NCBI RefSeq assembly: GCF_900215245.1
Contig: NZ_LT907842.1
Location: 2,232,001-2,296,000, forward strand
DNA from: Pseudomonas fluorescens
Lineage (GTDB): Bacteria; Pseudomonadota; Gammaproteobacteria; Pseudomonadales; Pseudomonadaceae
Direction of reading: 5' to 3'
Length of the DNA: 64,000 nt
Below the pieces are notes generated by a model. That model was not told where the DNA came from. It made no database searches and saw only the letters and a list, made by a program, of their open reading frames with translations. Each line of letters starts with the position of its first letter. Position 1 is the first letter of the stretch. Position numbers and translations under genes: made by a program. Shown here piece after piece: positions 32,686 to 41,060 of the stretch.

Positions 32686-34748
32686 GCGACGACGCCCAGC
32701 GCTGGAAAGAGAAATACCTGAAAAGTGTCGAGCAGCAAGACAAGCTCGAACGTCGCTGGGCCGCCCGCCTTGACCTGTTACGGCGAGGGCTGGTGCGTAG
32801 CACGCTGGCGGCTGAAGGGACCGACCGCGCGGTTGATCAATGCATGAAAGAGATGCGCGACGTGGTGCGTACGGACGACATGGACGCCGCTCTCGCCGCC
32901 TTGTTGCCTCGCCTGGAAAAAGCCGTGCTCGACTCGGAGCAGCGCCGCGAAACCCGGGTCGACCAGATCAGCACTGCGCTCACCGCGCTGGTCGTGCAAT
33001 TGCAGAAGTTGCCACTGCCGCGTGAGGTGGCCCGCCCGTTGAAAACCTTCGCCAAGCAGCTGGACGGCCGGGTCGGGCAGGCGCGTGAGATCCCGCTGTT
33101 GCTCAGTGAGCTGAGCAGCCTGCAAGAGCAGGCGTTGAGTAACCTGGAGCCGGATGGCGAAACCACGCGCACTGGGCCGGGCCTGCTGCAACGTCTGTTT
33201 GGCGCGAAAGAGGTTTCGAATGAAGTGCCGGTGGCCCAATCGACGCCACTGCCTGTACCGGCGCTGGCTGCGCCGAAACCCGTCCCCGCCGCGCCCAAGC
33301 CCGAGCCTCAGGAGCCCGCGCAATCCGAAGAGCTGACACACGCCTTGCGCGCCTTTGCGCCGTTGCCGCAGACCCCGGTCGAGGCACAGCCTGAGCCGAT
33401 CACGCCGGTGCAAGCTACAGAGGTCGCCGCCGAAACGTTTGTCTTTGAGGCCCCGGCGCCAGCGGCGCCGATCGCTACGCCCACCACTGCGCCTGCCGCG
33501 ACGTCTGAACCCGAGGCAGAGGAAACCGTTCCCGAGAGCGCCCTCGCTGCGTTTATCGAGGTCCCGCAGGCTGAGGTGGCTACGCCGGATGAAACCGCCA
33601 TCGGCAGCCTGTCGCTACCTCCTGTGATGGAAAGCCCCGAGCCCGACCCGGATATGCTGCAATCGGACGGCGTTTACGCGCTGCCCGATTCGCCCGAGCC
33701 GTCTTATAGTTCGGTCGCCAGCCATATCGAAGGCACCTTGCTCGGCTTGCTGGGTGATCTGTCGCTGCCCGAGCGCCACCGGCCCCAAGCCGAAGCCATG
33801 CGCGAACGCCTGGCCCACGGCTTGAACTGGTACGAATTGCTGCCGATCCTTGATGACCTTGCAGTGCTGATGCTGGCGATCACCGACAGCGGCCAGCACG
33901 AGTTCGAAGCCTACCTCAAGCAGCTCAACGAGCGCCTCGAGGCATTCCAGGGTCATCTGCAGGTGGCCAGTGACGGCCACGCCGACAGCCGTTCGGCCGC
34001 GCGGGAACTGGATACACAGATCCGTGAGCAGGTCGACGGCCTGCAAAGCAGTGTGCAGGAAGCGGCTGACCTGGACAGCCTCAAGCAGGTGCTGGAAAGC
34101 CATCTTGAAGGCCTGCTCGGCACTATGGATGAACACCAGCAGCAGCGTGACCAGCGCGAGCAGGAGGTAGCGGCGCGGCTGAAGGGCTTGGCTGAACGTG
34201 TCGCAAACATGGAAAAGGAAGCCCAGGGTTACCGCGAGCATTTGGAGGTACAACGCCAGAAGGCCTTGATCGACCCGCTCACCGGCCTGCCCAATCGTGC
34301 GGCGTGGAGTGAGCGTCTGGATCATGAAGTGAATACCTGGCACCAGCGCGGCAATAGCTTGTCCCTGGCCATGCTGGATCTGGACCACTTCAAGCGGATC
34401 AACGATGGCTACGGTCACCTGGCCGGTGACAAGGTGCTGAAAATCATCGCCAACGTGTTGCGCAAATACCTGCGCCCCAACGACTTTATCGCGCGCTTTG
34501 GCGGTGAGGAGTTTGTGTTGCTGATGCCTGACTCCGCCTTGGAGGAGGCCTTGGCCGTGGGTGAAGGGCTGCGTGCAGCGATTGAAGCGTGCCCGTTCCA
34601 CTTCAAGGGCGAGCCGGTGACGATCACGATGTCCATGGGCCTGGCGCAGTTTCAGCCAGGTGAGCGCAGTGACTTGGCGCTCAAGCGCGCCGATGAGGCG
34701 TTATACCGGGCCAAGGCTGCCGGGCGTAACCGGGTACAGGCGGCCTGA
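32682..34748 (+). CDS. Diguanylate cyclase with GGDEF-type domain (DgcH-like)
   Basis: A 688-residue cytoplasmic protein. The C-terminal cyclase domain carries GGEEF at residues 607-611, so it should make cyclic di-GMP from GTP, and RPND at 598-601 is the inhibitory I-site placed five residues earlier. The N-terminal half has a helical coiled segment (1-170), then a long low-complexity proline/alanine/glutamate linker (about 185-325), then another helical block with coiled-coil character (about 340-530). There are no membrane helices, so input is through partner proteins or the helical part. Corresponds by context to PA5487. Confidence 0.88.
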   Translation: MSDDAQRWKEKYLKSVEQQDKLERRWAARLDLLRRGLVRSTLAAEGTDRAVDQCMKEMRDVVRTDDMDAALAALLPRLEKAVLDSEQRRETRVDQISTALTALVVQLQKLPLPREVARPLKTFAKQLDGRVGQAREIPLLLSELSSLQEQALSNLEPDGETTRTGPGLLQRLFGAKEVSNEVPVAQSTPLPVPALAAPKPVPAAPKPEPQEPAQSEELTHALRAFAPLPQTPVEAQPEPITPVQATEVAAETFVFEAPAPAAPIATPTTAPAATSEPEAEETVPESALAAFIEVPQAEVATPDETAIGSLSLPPVMESPEPDPDMLQSDGVYALPDSPEPSYSSVASHIEGTLLGLLGDLSLPERHRPQAEAMRERLAHGLNWYELLPILDDLAVLMLAITDSGQHEFEAYLKQLNERLEAFQGHLQVASDGHADSRSAARELDTQIREQVDGLQSSVQEAADLDSLKQVLESHLEGLLGTMDEHQQQRDQREQEVAARLKGLAERVANMEKEAQGYREHLEVQRQKALIDPLTGLPNRAAWSERLDHEVNTWHQRGNSLSLAMLDLDHFKRINDGYGHLAGDKVLKIIANVLRKYLRPNDFIARFGGEEFVLLMPDSALEEALAVGEGLRAAIEACPFHFKGEPVTITMSMGLAQFQPGERSDLALKRADEALYRAKAAGRNRVQAA

Positions 34749-34846
34749 AAAATGTTCCATTTTGTTTAAAAGCCCGGATTTGACCGCCGAGCCTCAAACG
34801 TTACGTTACACTATTGCATTATCGTCTTCAGTGTAATGCCTTTGCC

Positions 34847-35623
34847 ATGAAATCCTTGTACGTCGCTTTTGTGTTTTTGCTCCTCGCCGGCTGCGCCAGC
34901 GGCCCGCGCCTGGACACCAATCACCCTTCGATGAACCACGATAACCGCGTGCAGTTCGTCATTGTTCATTACACCTCTACCGGCCTTGAACGCTCCCTGG
35001 CGCTGTTGACGCACGGCCAGGTCAGCAGCCATTACCTGATCGGCGACGACGCTTCAGGCACCATCTTCAAACTGGTGGATGAGAGCCAGCGTGCCTGGCA
35101 CGCCGGGGAAAGCGAGTGGATGGGCCGCACCTGGCTCAACTCCAGCTCCATTGGCATCGAGATCGTCAACCCAGGGTATCGCGACACGCCAACGGGCCGT
35201 GTGTGGTACCCATACTCCGAAGCACAGGTGCAGTCGCTGGTGGTGTTGCTCAAGGACATCAGCAAGCGCAATGGCATCAACCCCCGGAATATCATCGGTC
35301 ACAGCGACATCGCGCCGCTGCGCAAGCTCGACCCGGGCCCCCTGTTCCCGTGGAAGCGTTTAGCCGCTGAAGGTTTGGGGATGTGGCCGGATGCACAGGC
35401 AGTCGCCCGATTCCAGCAGCAATACAGCGCTGCCCTGCCGAGTATTACCTGGTTCCAGGAAGAGCTGGCACGACTCGGCTACCAAACGCCGCAGACGGGT
35501 GAGCTGGATGTAGCCACACGGCATGTGATCGCGGCCTTCCAGATGCACTTCCGTCCATCACTGTTCGATGGCACGCCGGATGCCGAAAGTGCTGCGATCC
35601 TGCGCGCGTTGAACCGCAGCTAA
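34847..35623 (+). CDS. N-acetylmuramoyl-L-alanine amidase, AmpDh2-like lipoprotein
   Basis: A 258-residue amidase_2 protein that cleaves the amide between muramic acid and the stem peptide. It has a lipobox (LLAGC, Cys about residue 16), unlike cytoplasmic AmpD. Zinc ligands are in FVIVHYTS, IIGHSDIAP and the late aspartate of KLDPGP. A C-terminal peptidoglycan-binding-like segment (residues about 200-255) follows. Probably anchored in the outer membrane, acting on peptidoglycan turnover and beta-lactamase induction as reported for AmpDh2. ATG 34847 matches the signal peptide start. Confidence 0.9.
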   Translation: MKSLYVAFVFLLLAGCASGPRLDTNHPSMNHDNRVQFVIVHYTSTGLERSLALLTHGQVSSHYLIGDDASGTIFKLVDESQRAWHAGESEWMGRTWLNSSSIGIEIVNPGYRDTPTGRVWYPYSEAQVQSLVVLLKDISKRNGINPRNIIGHSDIAPLRKLDPGPLFPWKRLAAEGLGMWPDAQAVARFQQQYSAALPSITWFQEELARLGYQTPQTGELDVATRHVIAAFQMHFRPSLFDGTPDAESAAILRALNRS

Positions 35624-35629
35624 GCGTGT

Positions 35630-35718
35630 ATCGCAAGGGTTGGCTTGCGAAAGCGGAATGTCCGGCGGCAGCAATGTTGGCTTTGAAAGCGCCTTCGCGA
35701 GCAAGCCTGCTCCCGGGT
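35630..35718. repeat. Degenerate REPIN after the amidase gene
   Basis: TCGCAAGGGTTGGCTTGCGA on the left and CTTCGCGAGCAAGCCTGCTC on the right look like an eroded inverted REP pair with several mismatches. It lies between the convergent amidase and kinB genes. Confidence 0.55.
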
Positions 35719-35795
35719 TTTCACCTGTGCGTCGGTAGTTTGATGGGGGGCTTTCAGGTCCTTGTCGCTGTGACAAGGCAACCCGAGCAGTCAGA

Positions 35796-37583
35796 TTACA
35801 GCGGCAGCGCCATGTAGAACTGCGTGCCTTGCCCCGGCCGCGAATACACGCCCATGCGGCCGCCGTGCAATTGCACGATCTCTTTGCAAAGAGCCAACCC
35901 CAGGCCGGCGCCGCCTTTCTTGCGGCCCACCTGGACGAAGGGTTCGAAGATCCGCCCTTGTTGGCCGTAAGCAATACCTTCGCCGTTATCTTCGACGCTG
36001 ATAATTACCCGCTCGCCATGACGGCGTGCCTGGAGACGAATCTGGCCGCCTTGCGCAGTGTGCCGCAACGCGTTGCCTAATAGGTTATCGAGCACGCGCT
36101 CCAACTGCGCCTGGTCGGCATACAGCCTGGGCAACTCTGCTTGGGCCTCCACCAATAACTCGATGTTCTTTGCATTCGCTGGCTCAGTGAATCGGGCCCG
36201 TGCGTGCTCCAGCAGGTCGGTGACATTACATGGCCCGAGCGTGAGCTTTTGCAGGCCATTCTGGTAGCGTGAAAAGTTGAGCAGGTCATTGATCAGCTGC
36301 ATCAAGCGCTGCATTTCTTCATTGACCGTATCCAGCAGGTCCGCTTCACGCGAGTCCGCAGGGAACTTTGCCCGCTCACGGAACAGCCCGAAGGCCATGT
36401 GCATGCCGGTCACCGGTGTGCGTAACTCGTGGGAAGCGCGCAACACAAATTCGCTACGCACCCGTTCGAAAGCGCGTTGTTCTGTGACGTCGTGCAGCAC
36501 CATCACCGCGCCCAGAATATGCCCTTGGGTATGGCTGACGGGCGTCAGGCTGTAGGTCAGCAGGCGTAATTCGCCTTCGACTTCCACTTCCAGGTCTTCC
36601 GGCGCGCGCTCCAGGTTGCCGCCACGCAGTACCAACTGAAGTTGTTCATCCATTTCCGGGCGGCCCAGTGCTTCGCCCAGGCCCTGGCCTAAACGCGCCT
36701 CGTCCCAGCCCAGTTGGCGCTGCGCCACTGGGTTGAGGTGTTCCAGGCGGCCCTGGCGGTCGATCATCAGCAAGCCATCGTCGATGCTGTCGAGCACCGC
36801 TTGCAGGCGCTGCTGGCCGGCCAGCAATTCGTCGACATTGGTCGCCTGATGCTGGCGCAGCGCTTCGGCCATGATGCCAAAGCGACGCGTCAGTTGATTC
36901 ATTTCCGCTGCCGACGAGAGGGGCAGCGTCACTTCGAAATCACCCTGCCCGATCTTGTCAGCGGCTTTGGCCAAGGCTTCGATCGGCCCGCCAAACCGCC
37001 GTGCGATGCCGTGTGCAGTGACGAAGCCGATGATCAGTACCGCGAGGCCAACCAACCCTAAGAGGCCGGCAATCAGCAATGCTCGGTCTCGCGATTTGTA
37101 TTCGCTGGTGTTGATATTCTCCAGCGCTTGTTTGTGTTCGGCGATCAGGCCATTGCGCAATGCATTGAAGGTTTCGGTCAGTTTCTGGTTTTTATTGTTC
37201 GCCAGCGAGCTTTGCTGGGCCTCGTCAAACGCCTTGAGGAAGTTCAGGTAGTCGGCACGTGCCTGGGCGAAGCCGCTGAGTCTGCCGTCTTGCTGTTCGT
37301 GGGCGATACCTTGATCCAGCAGGGCGAAATATTGCTCTTTCGAGGTTTGCAGGGCCGCGGGGTCCGGTCGATCCTCCAGCATCAGGATCAACTGATCGCC
37401 CAAGCTCTGGCGCAGCTTGAGGCCCAGGTCCAGGGTGATGAAGTTGCTGCGAATCAGCGACTCCTGGCTCTTGGCCATTTGCATGACGCTGACCAGTCCC
37501 AGAATCAGTCCCAGCAGGGCGACGGTAATCAGCGCTGAGATACTCAGGAATAACCGAGTGCGCAGTTTCATCGCAAGCTTCAT
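35796..37583 (-). CDS. kinB: Sensor histidine kinase KinB
   Basis: A 595-residue inner-membrane kinase. Two helices (about residues 12-34 and 168-190) flank a periplasmic helical sensor, followed by HAMP (about 190-243), PAS (about 255-370), the phospho-acceptor box ASHELRTP with His near 385, and HATPase motifs (DNLLGNALRH, DNGEGI, GAGLGLAL). It phosphorylates AlgB; in P. aeruginosa KinB restrains alginate production. ATG 37583 gives exactly the P. aeruginosa length I recall; ATG 37571 is possible. It follows algB after ten bases, so they form one operon. Confidence 0.93.
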   Translation of the reverse strand: MKLAMKLRTRLFLSISALITVALLGLILGLVSVMQMAKSQESLIRSNFITLDLGLKLRQSLGDQLILMLEDRPDPAALQTSKEQYFALLDQGIAHEQQDGRLSGFAQARADYLNFLKAFDEAQQSSLANNKNQKLTETFNALRNGLIAEHKQALENINTSEYKSRDRALLIAGLLGLVGLAVLIIGFVTAHGIARRFGGPIEALAKAADKIGQGDFEVTLPLSSAAEMNQLTRRFGIMAEALRQHQATNVDELLAGQQRLQAVLDSIDDGLLMIDRQGRLEHLNPVAQRQLGWDEARLGQGLGEALGRPEMDEQLQLVLRGGNLERAPEDLEVEVEGELRLLTYSLTPVSHTQGHILGAVMVLHDVTEQRAFERVRSEFVLRASHELRTPVTGMHMAFGLFRERAKFPADSREADLLDTVNEEMQRLMQLINDLLNFSRYQNGLQKLTLGPCNVTDLLEHARARFTEPANAKNIELLVEAQAELPRLYADQAQLERVLDNLLGNALRHTAQGGQIRLQARRHGERVIISVEDNGEGIAYGQQGRIFEPFVQVGRKKGGAGLGLALCKEIVQLHGGRMGVYSRPGQGTQFYMALPL

Positions 37584-37593
37584 AAAGTACAGC

Positions 37594-38940
37594 TCATAAA
37601 TTGTACTGTTTGCGTTTGCGATAAAGGGTCGATGCGTCGATGCCGAGGGTGCGTGCCGCTTGATCCAACGTGTCGCTGGTGGCGAGTACTGCACCGATAT
37701 GCGCTTTCTCCAGCTCATCCAGGCTCAGTGCTGCGCCGATGCGCGGGGCATTGTTGGTCGGTTGTTCGGCCATCCCGAGGTGGCTGATTTCAACCTTTTC
37801 CTGTGGGCAGATGATGCTGGCGCGTTCCACCACGTTCCGCAGTTCGCGGATATTGCCTGGCCATCGGTAGTTGAGCAGCGCTTCACGCGCGCTGTCGCTG
37901 AAACCGCGTGCCGGTCGGGCGTATTCCTTGACGAAGCGTGCCAGGAAGCGGTCGGCAAGGGTCAGGATGTCCTCACTGCGTTCACGCAGCGGCGGCAGGT
38001 GCAAGGTGATGACATTGAGGCGGTAGAGCAAGTCTTCCCGGAAGCGGCCGTCGCGCACCATGTCTTCCAGGTTCAGGTTGGTGGCCGCCAGGATGCGCAC
38101 ATCGGCGCGCCGGGTGACCGGGTCGCCTACGCGCTCATATTCCTTGTCCTGGATAAAACGCAGCAATTTGGGTTGCAAAGTGAGGGGGAAGTCGCCGATT
38201 TCGTCGAGAAACAGCGTGCCACCGTCGGCCTGGTTGACGCGGCCCAATGTGCTCTCACTGGCACCGGTAAACGCGCCGCGGCTGTGGCCGAACAATTCGC
38301 TTTCCATCAGTTCCGCGGTCAGTGACGGGCAGTTGATGGTCACGCAGGATTTTTTCGAACGTTTGCTCCAGCCGTGAATGGCCCGCGCCAACTCGCCTTT
38401 ACCGGTGCCGGACTCGCCCAGAATCAGGATATTGGCGTCAGTCCCGGCAACTTGGCGTGCGGTTTCCAGTACCACCATCATCGCCGGGCTGTGGGAGTCG
38501 AGCCCGTCCTTGGGCTGGCGTACTTCGCCTTCCAGCGCTTCCAGGCGGGCGGACAGTTGGCGCACTTCCAACTGCTTGGCGGTGGCCAGCCGTAATTGGT
38601 CAGGGCTGCACGGTTTGACCAGGTAGTCGGCGGCGCCGGCCTGGATCGCATCGACTGCGGTGTCTACGGCGGAATGCGCGGTAACAATGACCACGCGCAT
38701 CCACGGCGCCTGGATACGCATCTGCGCCAATACATCCAGGCCGTTATCTTCGCCCAGGCGCAAATCCAGGAAGCACAGGTCAAACACCTGGCGTTGCATC
38801 AGGGCATCGGCTTGCGCGGCGCTGTTGGCGGTCGCTACGTTGTAGCCTTCATCTTCCAGGCAGTAGCGGAAGGTGCGAAGGATCGCGGATTCGTCATCCA
38901 CTAAAAGAATGCGGCCTTGAAGTTCCTTGGCTGATTCCAT
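37594..38940 (-). CDS. algB: NtrC-family response regulator AlgB
   Basis: A 448-residue activator with a receiver domain (phospho-acceptor Asp in FLDLRLGED, about residue 59), an AAA+ domain with Walker A GESGTGKGEL and Walker B GGTLFLDEIGD, and a Fis-type helix-turn-helix near the C-terminus (DQAARTLGIDASTLYRKR). The sigma-54 contact motif GAFTGA is intact (SRGAFTGASES), so it can in principle activate sigma-54 promoters. It controls alginate and other genes. Divergent from the 39331 transcription unit. Confidence 0.95.
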   Translation of the reverse strand: MESAKELQGRILLVDDESAILRTFRYCLEDEGYNVATANSAAQADALMQRQVFDLCFLDLRLGEDNGLDVLAQMRIQAPWMRVVIVTAHSAVDTAVDAIQAGAADYLVKPCSPDQLRLATAKQLEVRQLSARLEALEGEVRQPKDGLDSHSPAMMVVLETARQVAGTDANILILGESGTGKGELARAIHGWSKRSKKSCVTINCPSLTAELMESELFGHSRGAFTGASESTLGRVNQADGGTLFLDEIGDFPLTLQPKLLRFIQDKEYERVGDPVTRRADVRILAATNLNLEDMVRDGRFREDLLYRLNVITLHLPPLRERSEDILTLADRFLARFVKEYARPARGFSDSAREALLNYRWPGNIRELRNVVERASIICPQEKVEISHLGMAEQPTNNAPRIGAALSLDELEKAHIGAVLATSDTLDQAARTLGIDASTLYRKRKQYNL

Positions 38941-39330
38941 CTGTCCCGCGCTCCTTAACTATAAATGATGCTGATTAGTCCCGGAATAATCGGGCAAGTT
39001 GCATGGTTTATTCTGATTGATAAACGGCGTCCGCGCGCAGGTATCTTCACGCTCTCCTACAAACACGCCGTTTGATAGCGTTTTCATCCCTTCTTGCCAC
39101 TTCGGCAACTCAACTGCTGCTTTCGATCCGTTGATCCGACCATTGGCCGTCGTGCATTTCGCACGGCCTGGACAGAGGCATCGTGCAGGATGCTGGCCTC
39201 TATAACCGTCGCTCATTCATAACATGCTGATTTTATTGGGATTTATTTTGTAAAAAATCTGGCATGCACCCTGCAATACCTCTCCTGACAGCGTCATGAA
39301 CGAATAACCAGAATGCGGGAGAAATGCAGC
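38941..39330. other. Divergent regulatory region between algB and the small-gene cluster
   Basis: About 390 bases, A/T-rich near 39220-39262. It holds a likely sigma-54 promoter (39260-39275) and a perfect short dyad CGTGC/GCACG at 39151-39165 that could bind a regulator. No credible gene. The algB promoter should lie at the left end but is not obvious. Confidence 0.55.
39260..39275 (+). promoter_or_regulatory. Candidate sigma-54 (-24/-12) promoter
   Basis: TGGCATGCACCCTGCA has the GG (39261-39262) and GC (39273-39274) elements twelve bases apart, as sigma-54 requires. It lies 55 bases upstream of ATG 39331 and directs transcription rightward. Confidence 0.6.
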
Positions 39331-39618
39331 ATGACTCGCCAAAGCCTCAGCAGCCAATTGCGTGTATCGCCAGTGCGTTTGCAGCAAGGTCTGTTCGCCA
39401 GCCTGGCCTTGATGGTCACGTTGATCGCCGGCCAGCAGTTGCAGCATTGGCAACAGAGTCAGCAACAAACCCCGCAGTTTGAACGCCCGCTCATGACCCA
39501 GACCCATTTCCGTTCCGTTGGCAGCGCTACCGCCGACGTAACCGCCCCGCAATTGAGAGTGGCTGACCAGGATTCCACCCTGGGTGAATTGCCAACTCAG
39601 GAGCGTTGGGTGTTCTAG
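39331..39618 (+). CDS. Small hypothetical membrane-anchored protein
   Basis: A 95-residue protein with one hydrophobic segment (about residues 20-38, LFASLALMVTLIAG) followed by a glutamine-rich and then polar tail. No family recognised. GGGAG at 39316-39321 lies upstream of ATG 39331; an ATG at 39313 is less well placed. It is the first gene after the sigma-54-like promoter and is followed by a UPF0391 gene and an Ivy gene, so it may belong to an envelope-stress unit. Function unknown. Confidence 0.65.
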   Translation: MTRQSLSSQLRVSPVRLQQGLFASLALMVTLIAGQQLQHWQQSQQQTPQFERPLMTQTHFRSVGSATADVTAPQLRVADQDSTLGELPTQERWVF

Positions 39619-39695
39619 GCAACAAAACGTCGCTGAGTTGAGCGGCTGCACCGCACTACCGCTGTTACCCCTATAAAAGCGTAAGGAGAATCACC

Positions 39696-39860
39696 ATGTT
39701 GAGTTGGGCAATCACATTTCTGATCATCGCCATTGTGGCTGCAGTCCTGGGCTTCGGCGGCATCGCGGGCACTGCCACGGGTATCGCAAAAATTCTGTTT
39801 GTGGTCTTCCTGGTGATGTTCATCGCTTCGTTCTTCTTTGGTCGTCGCGGCCGAGGCTGA
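39696..39860 (+). CDS. UPF0391 (DUF1328) small membrane protein
   Basis: A 54-residue protein with two hydrophobic helices ([19 protein letters not shown] and [18 protein letters not shown]) and a short basic C-terminus (RRGRG). It is below usual ORF cut-offs but matches the UPF0391 family; in P. aeruginosa a member sits at the same place. GTAAGGAG at 39681-39688 precedes ATG 39696. Often stress-induced; function unknown. The next gene starts two bases after its stop. Confidence 0.85.
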   Translation: MLSWAITFLIIAIVAAVLGFGGIAGTATGIAKILFVVFLVMFIASFFFGRRGRG

Positions 39861-39862
39861 AA

Positions 39863-40330
39863 ATGACCACTTTGTCTCTCAAAGCGCTAGCTGCCGCCCT
39901 GCTCTTGGGCGGTAGCGGCCTGGTGATGGCCGCCAATGACGGTCAGACCCGGGCCAACGAACTGCTCAGCTCCGATCCACAGTTTCGTGAGACCTGGCAA
40001 GGCGTTGTGAAGAAAGAAGAGCGGCTGCCGGAATGGGTGATGAACCTCTCCGGTACGGCCGAACAAATGAATGCCGTGGAAGAAGATGGCGACAAGTACC
40101 TGGTCGGGCCGCTCTGCGAGACAGCAGACACGTGCCTGAACAAGCGTCTGGTCGTTGCCTTCAGCTACAACAAGAAACATGCCTACGCCATGTTGGTACA
40201 GGTCCCGGCAGGTCTGCCGGCAGACAAGTCACCGACGCGGCACGCTGACTACCGTTTCCTCGGTAAGCCGGACGAAGGCATGCAGAAGCTGCTGATGGAG
40301 CAGCTCAAGAAAGATCCGAATTGGTACTAG
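39863..40330 (+). CDS. Ivy-family inhibitor of C-type lysozyme
   Basis: A 155-residue periplasmic protein with a signal peptide ending MAA. The Ivy fold is indicated by LPEWVMNLSG near the start of the domain, the disulfide loop CETADTC, which is the lysozyme-contacting loop of the family, and the following RLVVAFSYNKKHAYAMLVQVP. Such proteins block host and environmental lysozyme and perhaps control endogenous lytic transglycosylases. ATG 39863 follows the UPF0391 stop by two bases, so translation is coupled. The position matches the PA5481 Ivy gene in P. aeruginosa. Confidence 0.88.
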   Translation: MTTLSLKALAAALLLGGSGLVMAANDGQTRANELLSSDPQFRETWQGVVKKEERLPEWVMNLSGTAEQMNAVEEDGDKYLVGPLCETADTCLNKRLVVAFSYNKKHAYAMLVQVPAGLPADKSPTRHADYRFLGKPDEGMQKLLMEQLKKDPNWY

Positions 40331-41060
40331 GTTCCGTCTGACGCATCTGCCGTCTACGGAGCCGGCGTCCATGGAAAGAGGCCACTTTGCTTCCTTCCAC
40401 TTGCACCGCTCGCCAAAGGCGGTGCTTGACCAGGGGGCCGGGTTGCTCTGATCAATCGAGATCGGCGTGACCTACGGGTACAGGGAGTGCCTGCGCAAGG
40501 GCCGGGTCAGGTGAAAAGCTGCGACGCAAGTTCACAAGTCCTCAAGCTTGCTGAACTTGCGGCGGGCTTATGACTCTCATTGCCCATCTTGTATGTCGTC
40601 TATAGCCGTTATTTTCTTTTGTGCTTCCGCTCAACCATTACTTGGTGTGTCGGAGCGACCTTCTATCTAGAAAATTTTCCGCACGCTATAGGACTTCTCC
40701 GACGCCAAGCTCATCAAATCCCAGGCATTTCTGCCAGTGACCTGAGGTCGTCCAACATCTCTGAGCGAGCCTGTATTGGCCGGTTAACGGCATATTCACC
40801 TGCTGAATTGGCGTATTTGAACTGACCGTTCGGACAGTTATTTTCATAAAAAGCCATGCCGATTCGGCATAGGGTAGGCGTTTACGGCATTAGACGTCGC
40901 TCCCTTGCATGGGAATAGTTGCGCCTTTTTTCGCCTGCCAGTAAGCCATTTCGGCCACGCTGCGGTGACCTTCTACGGAGGCAGATGCACACACTTTTTC
41001 GCTTCCGAGCGTTCCAGATGGCGCATCCGCCTTAAGTCCACTTGAAGTAAGGGTAATGAC
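40331..41060. other. 730-base gene-free region before gltP
   Basis: No convincing protein gene; the longest frame (40580-40825) has no ribosome binding site or family resemblance. Three dyads are visible: GCACCGC/GCGGTGC (40403-40425), GCAAGTTCA/TGAACTTGC (40526-40560) and ATGCCG/CGGCAT (40857-40871). The left 200 bases have normal composition, while 40590-40870 is clearly A/T-richer. It may contain an RNA gene, a decayed gene or long-range control of gltP. Confidence 0.5.
40526..40560. other. Perfect nine-base inverted repeat of unknown role
   Basis: GCAAGTTCA (40526-40534) and TGAACTTGC (40552-40560) with a 17-base loop that itself contains CAAG/CTTG. No T-run follows on either strand, so a protein-binding site or RNA hairpin is as likely as a terminator. 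Confidence 0.4.

Noticed and set aside
40580..40825. An 81-codon frame in the gap before gltP
   Set aside because: TTG start without ribosome binding site, composition unlike genuine genes of this genome, and no recognisable domain.
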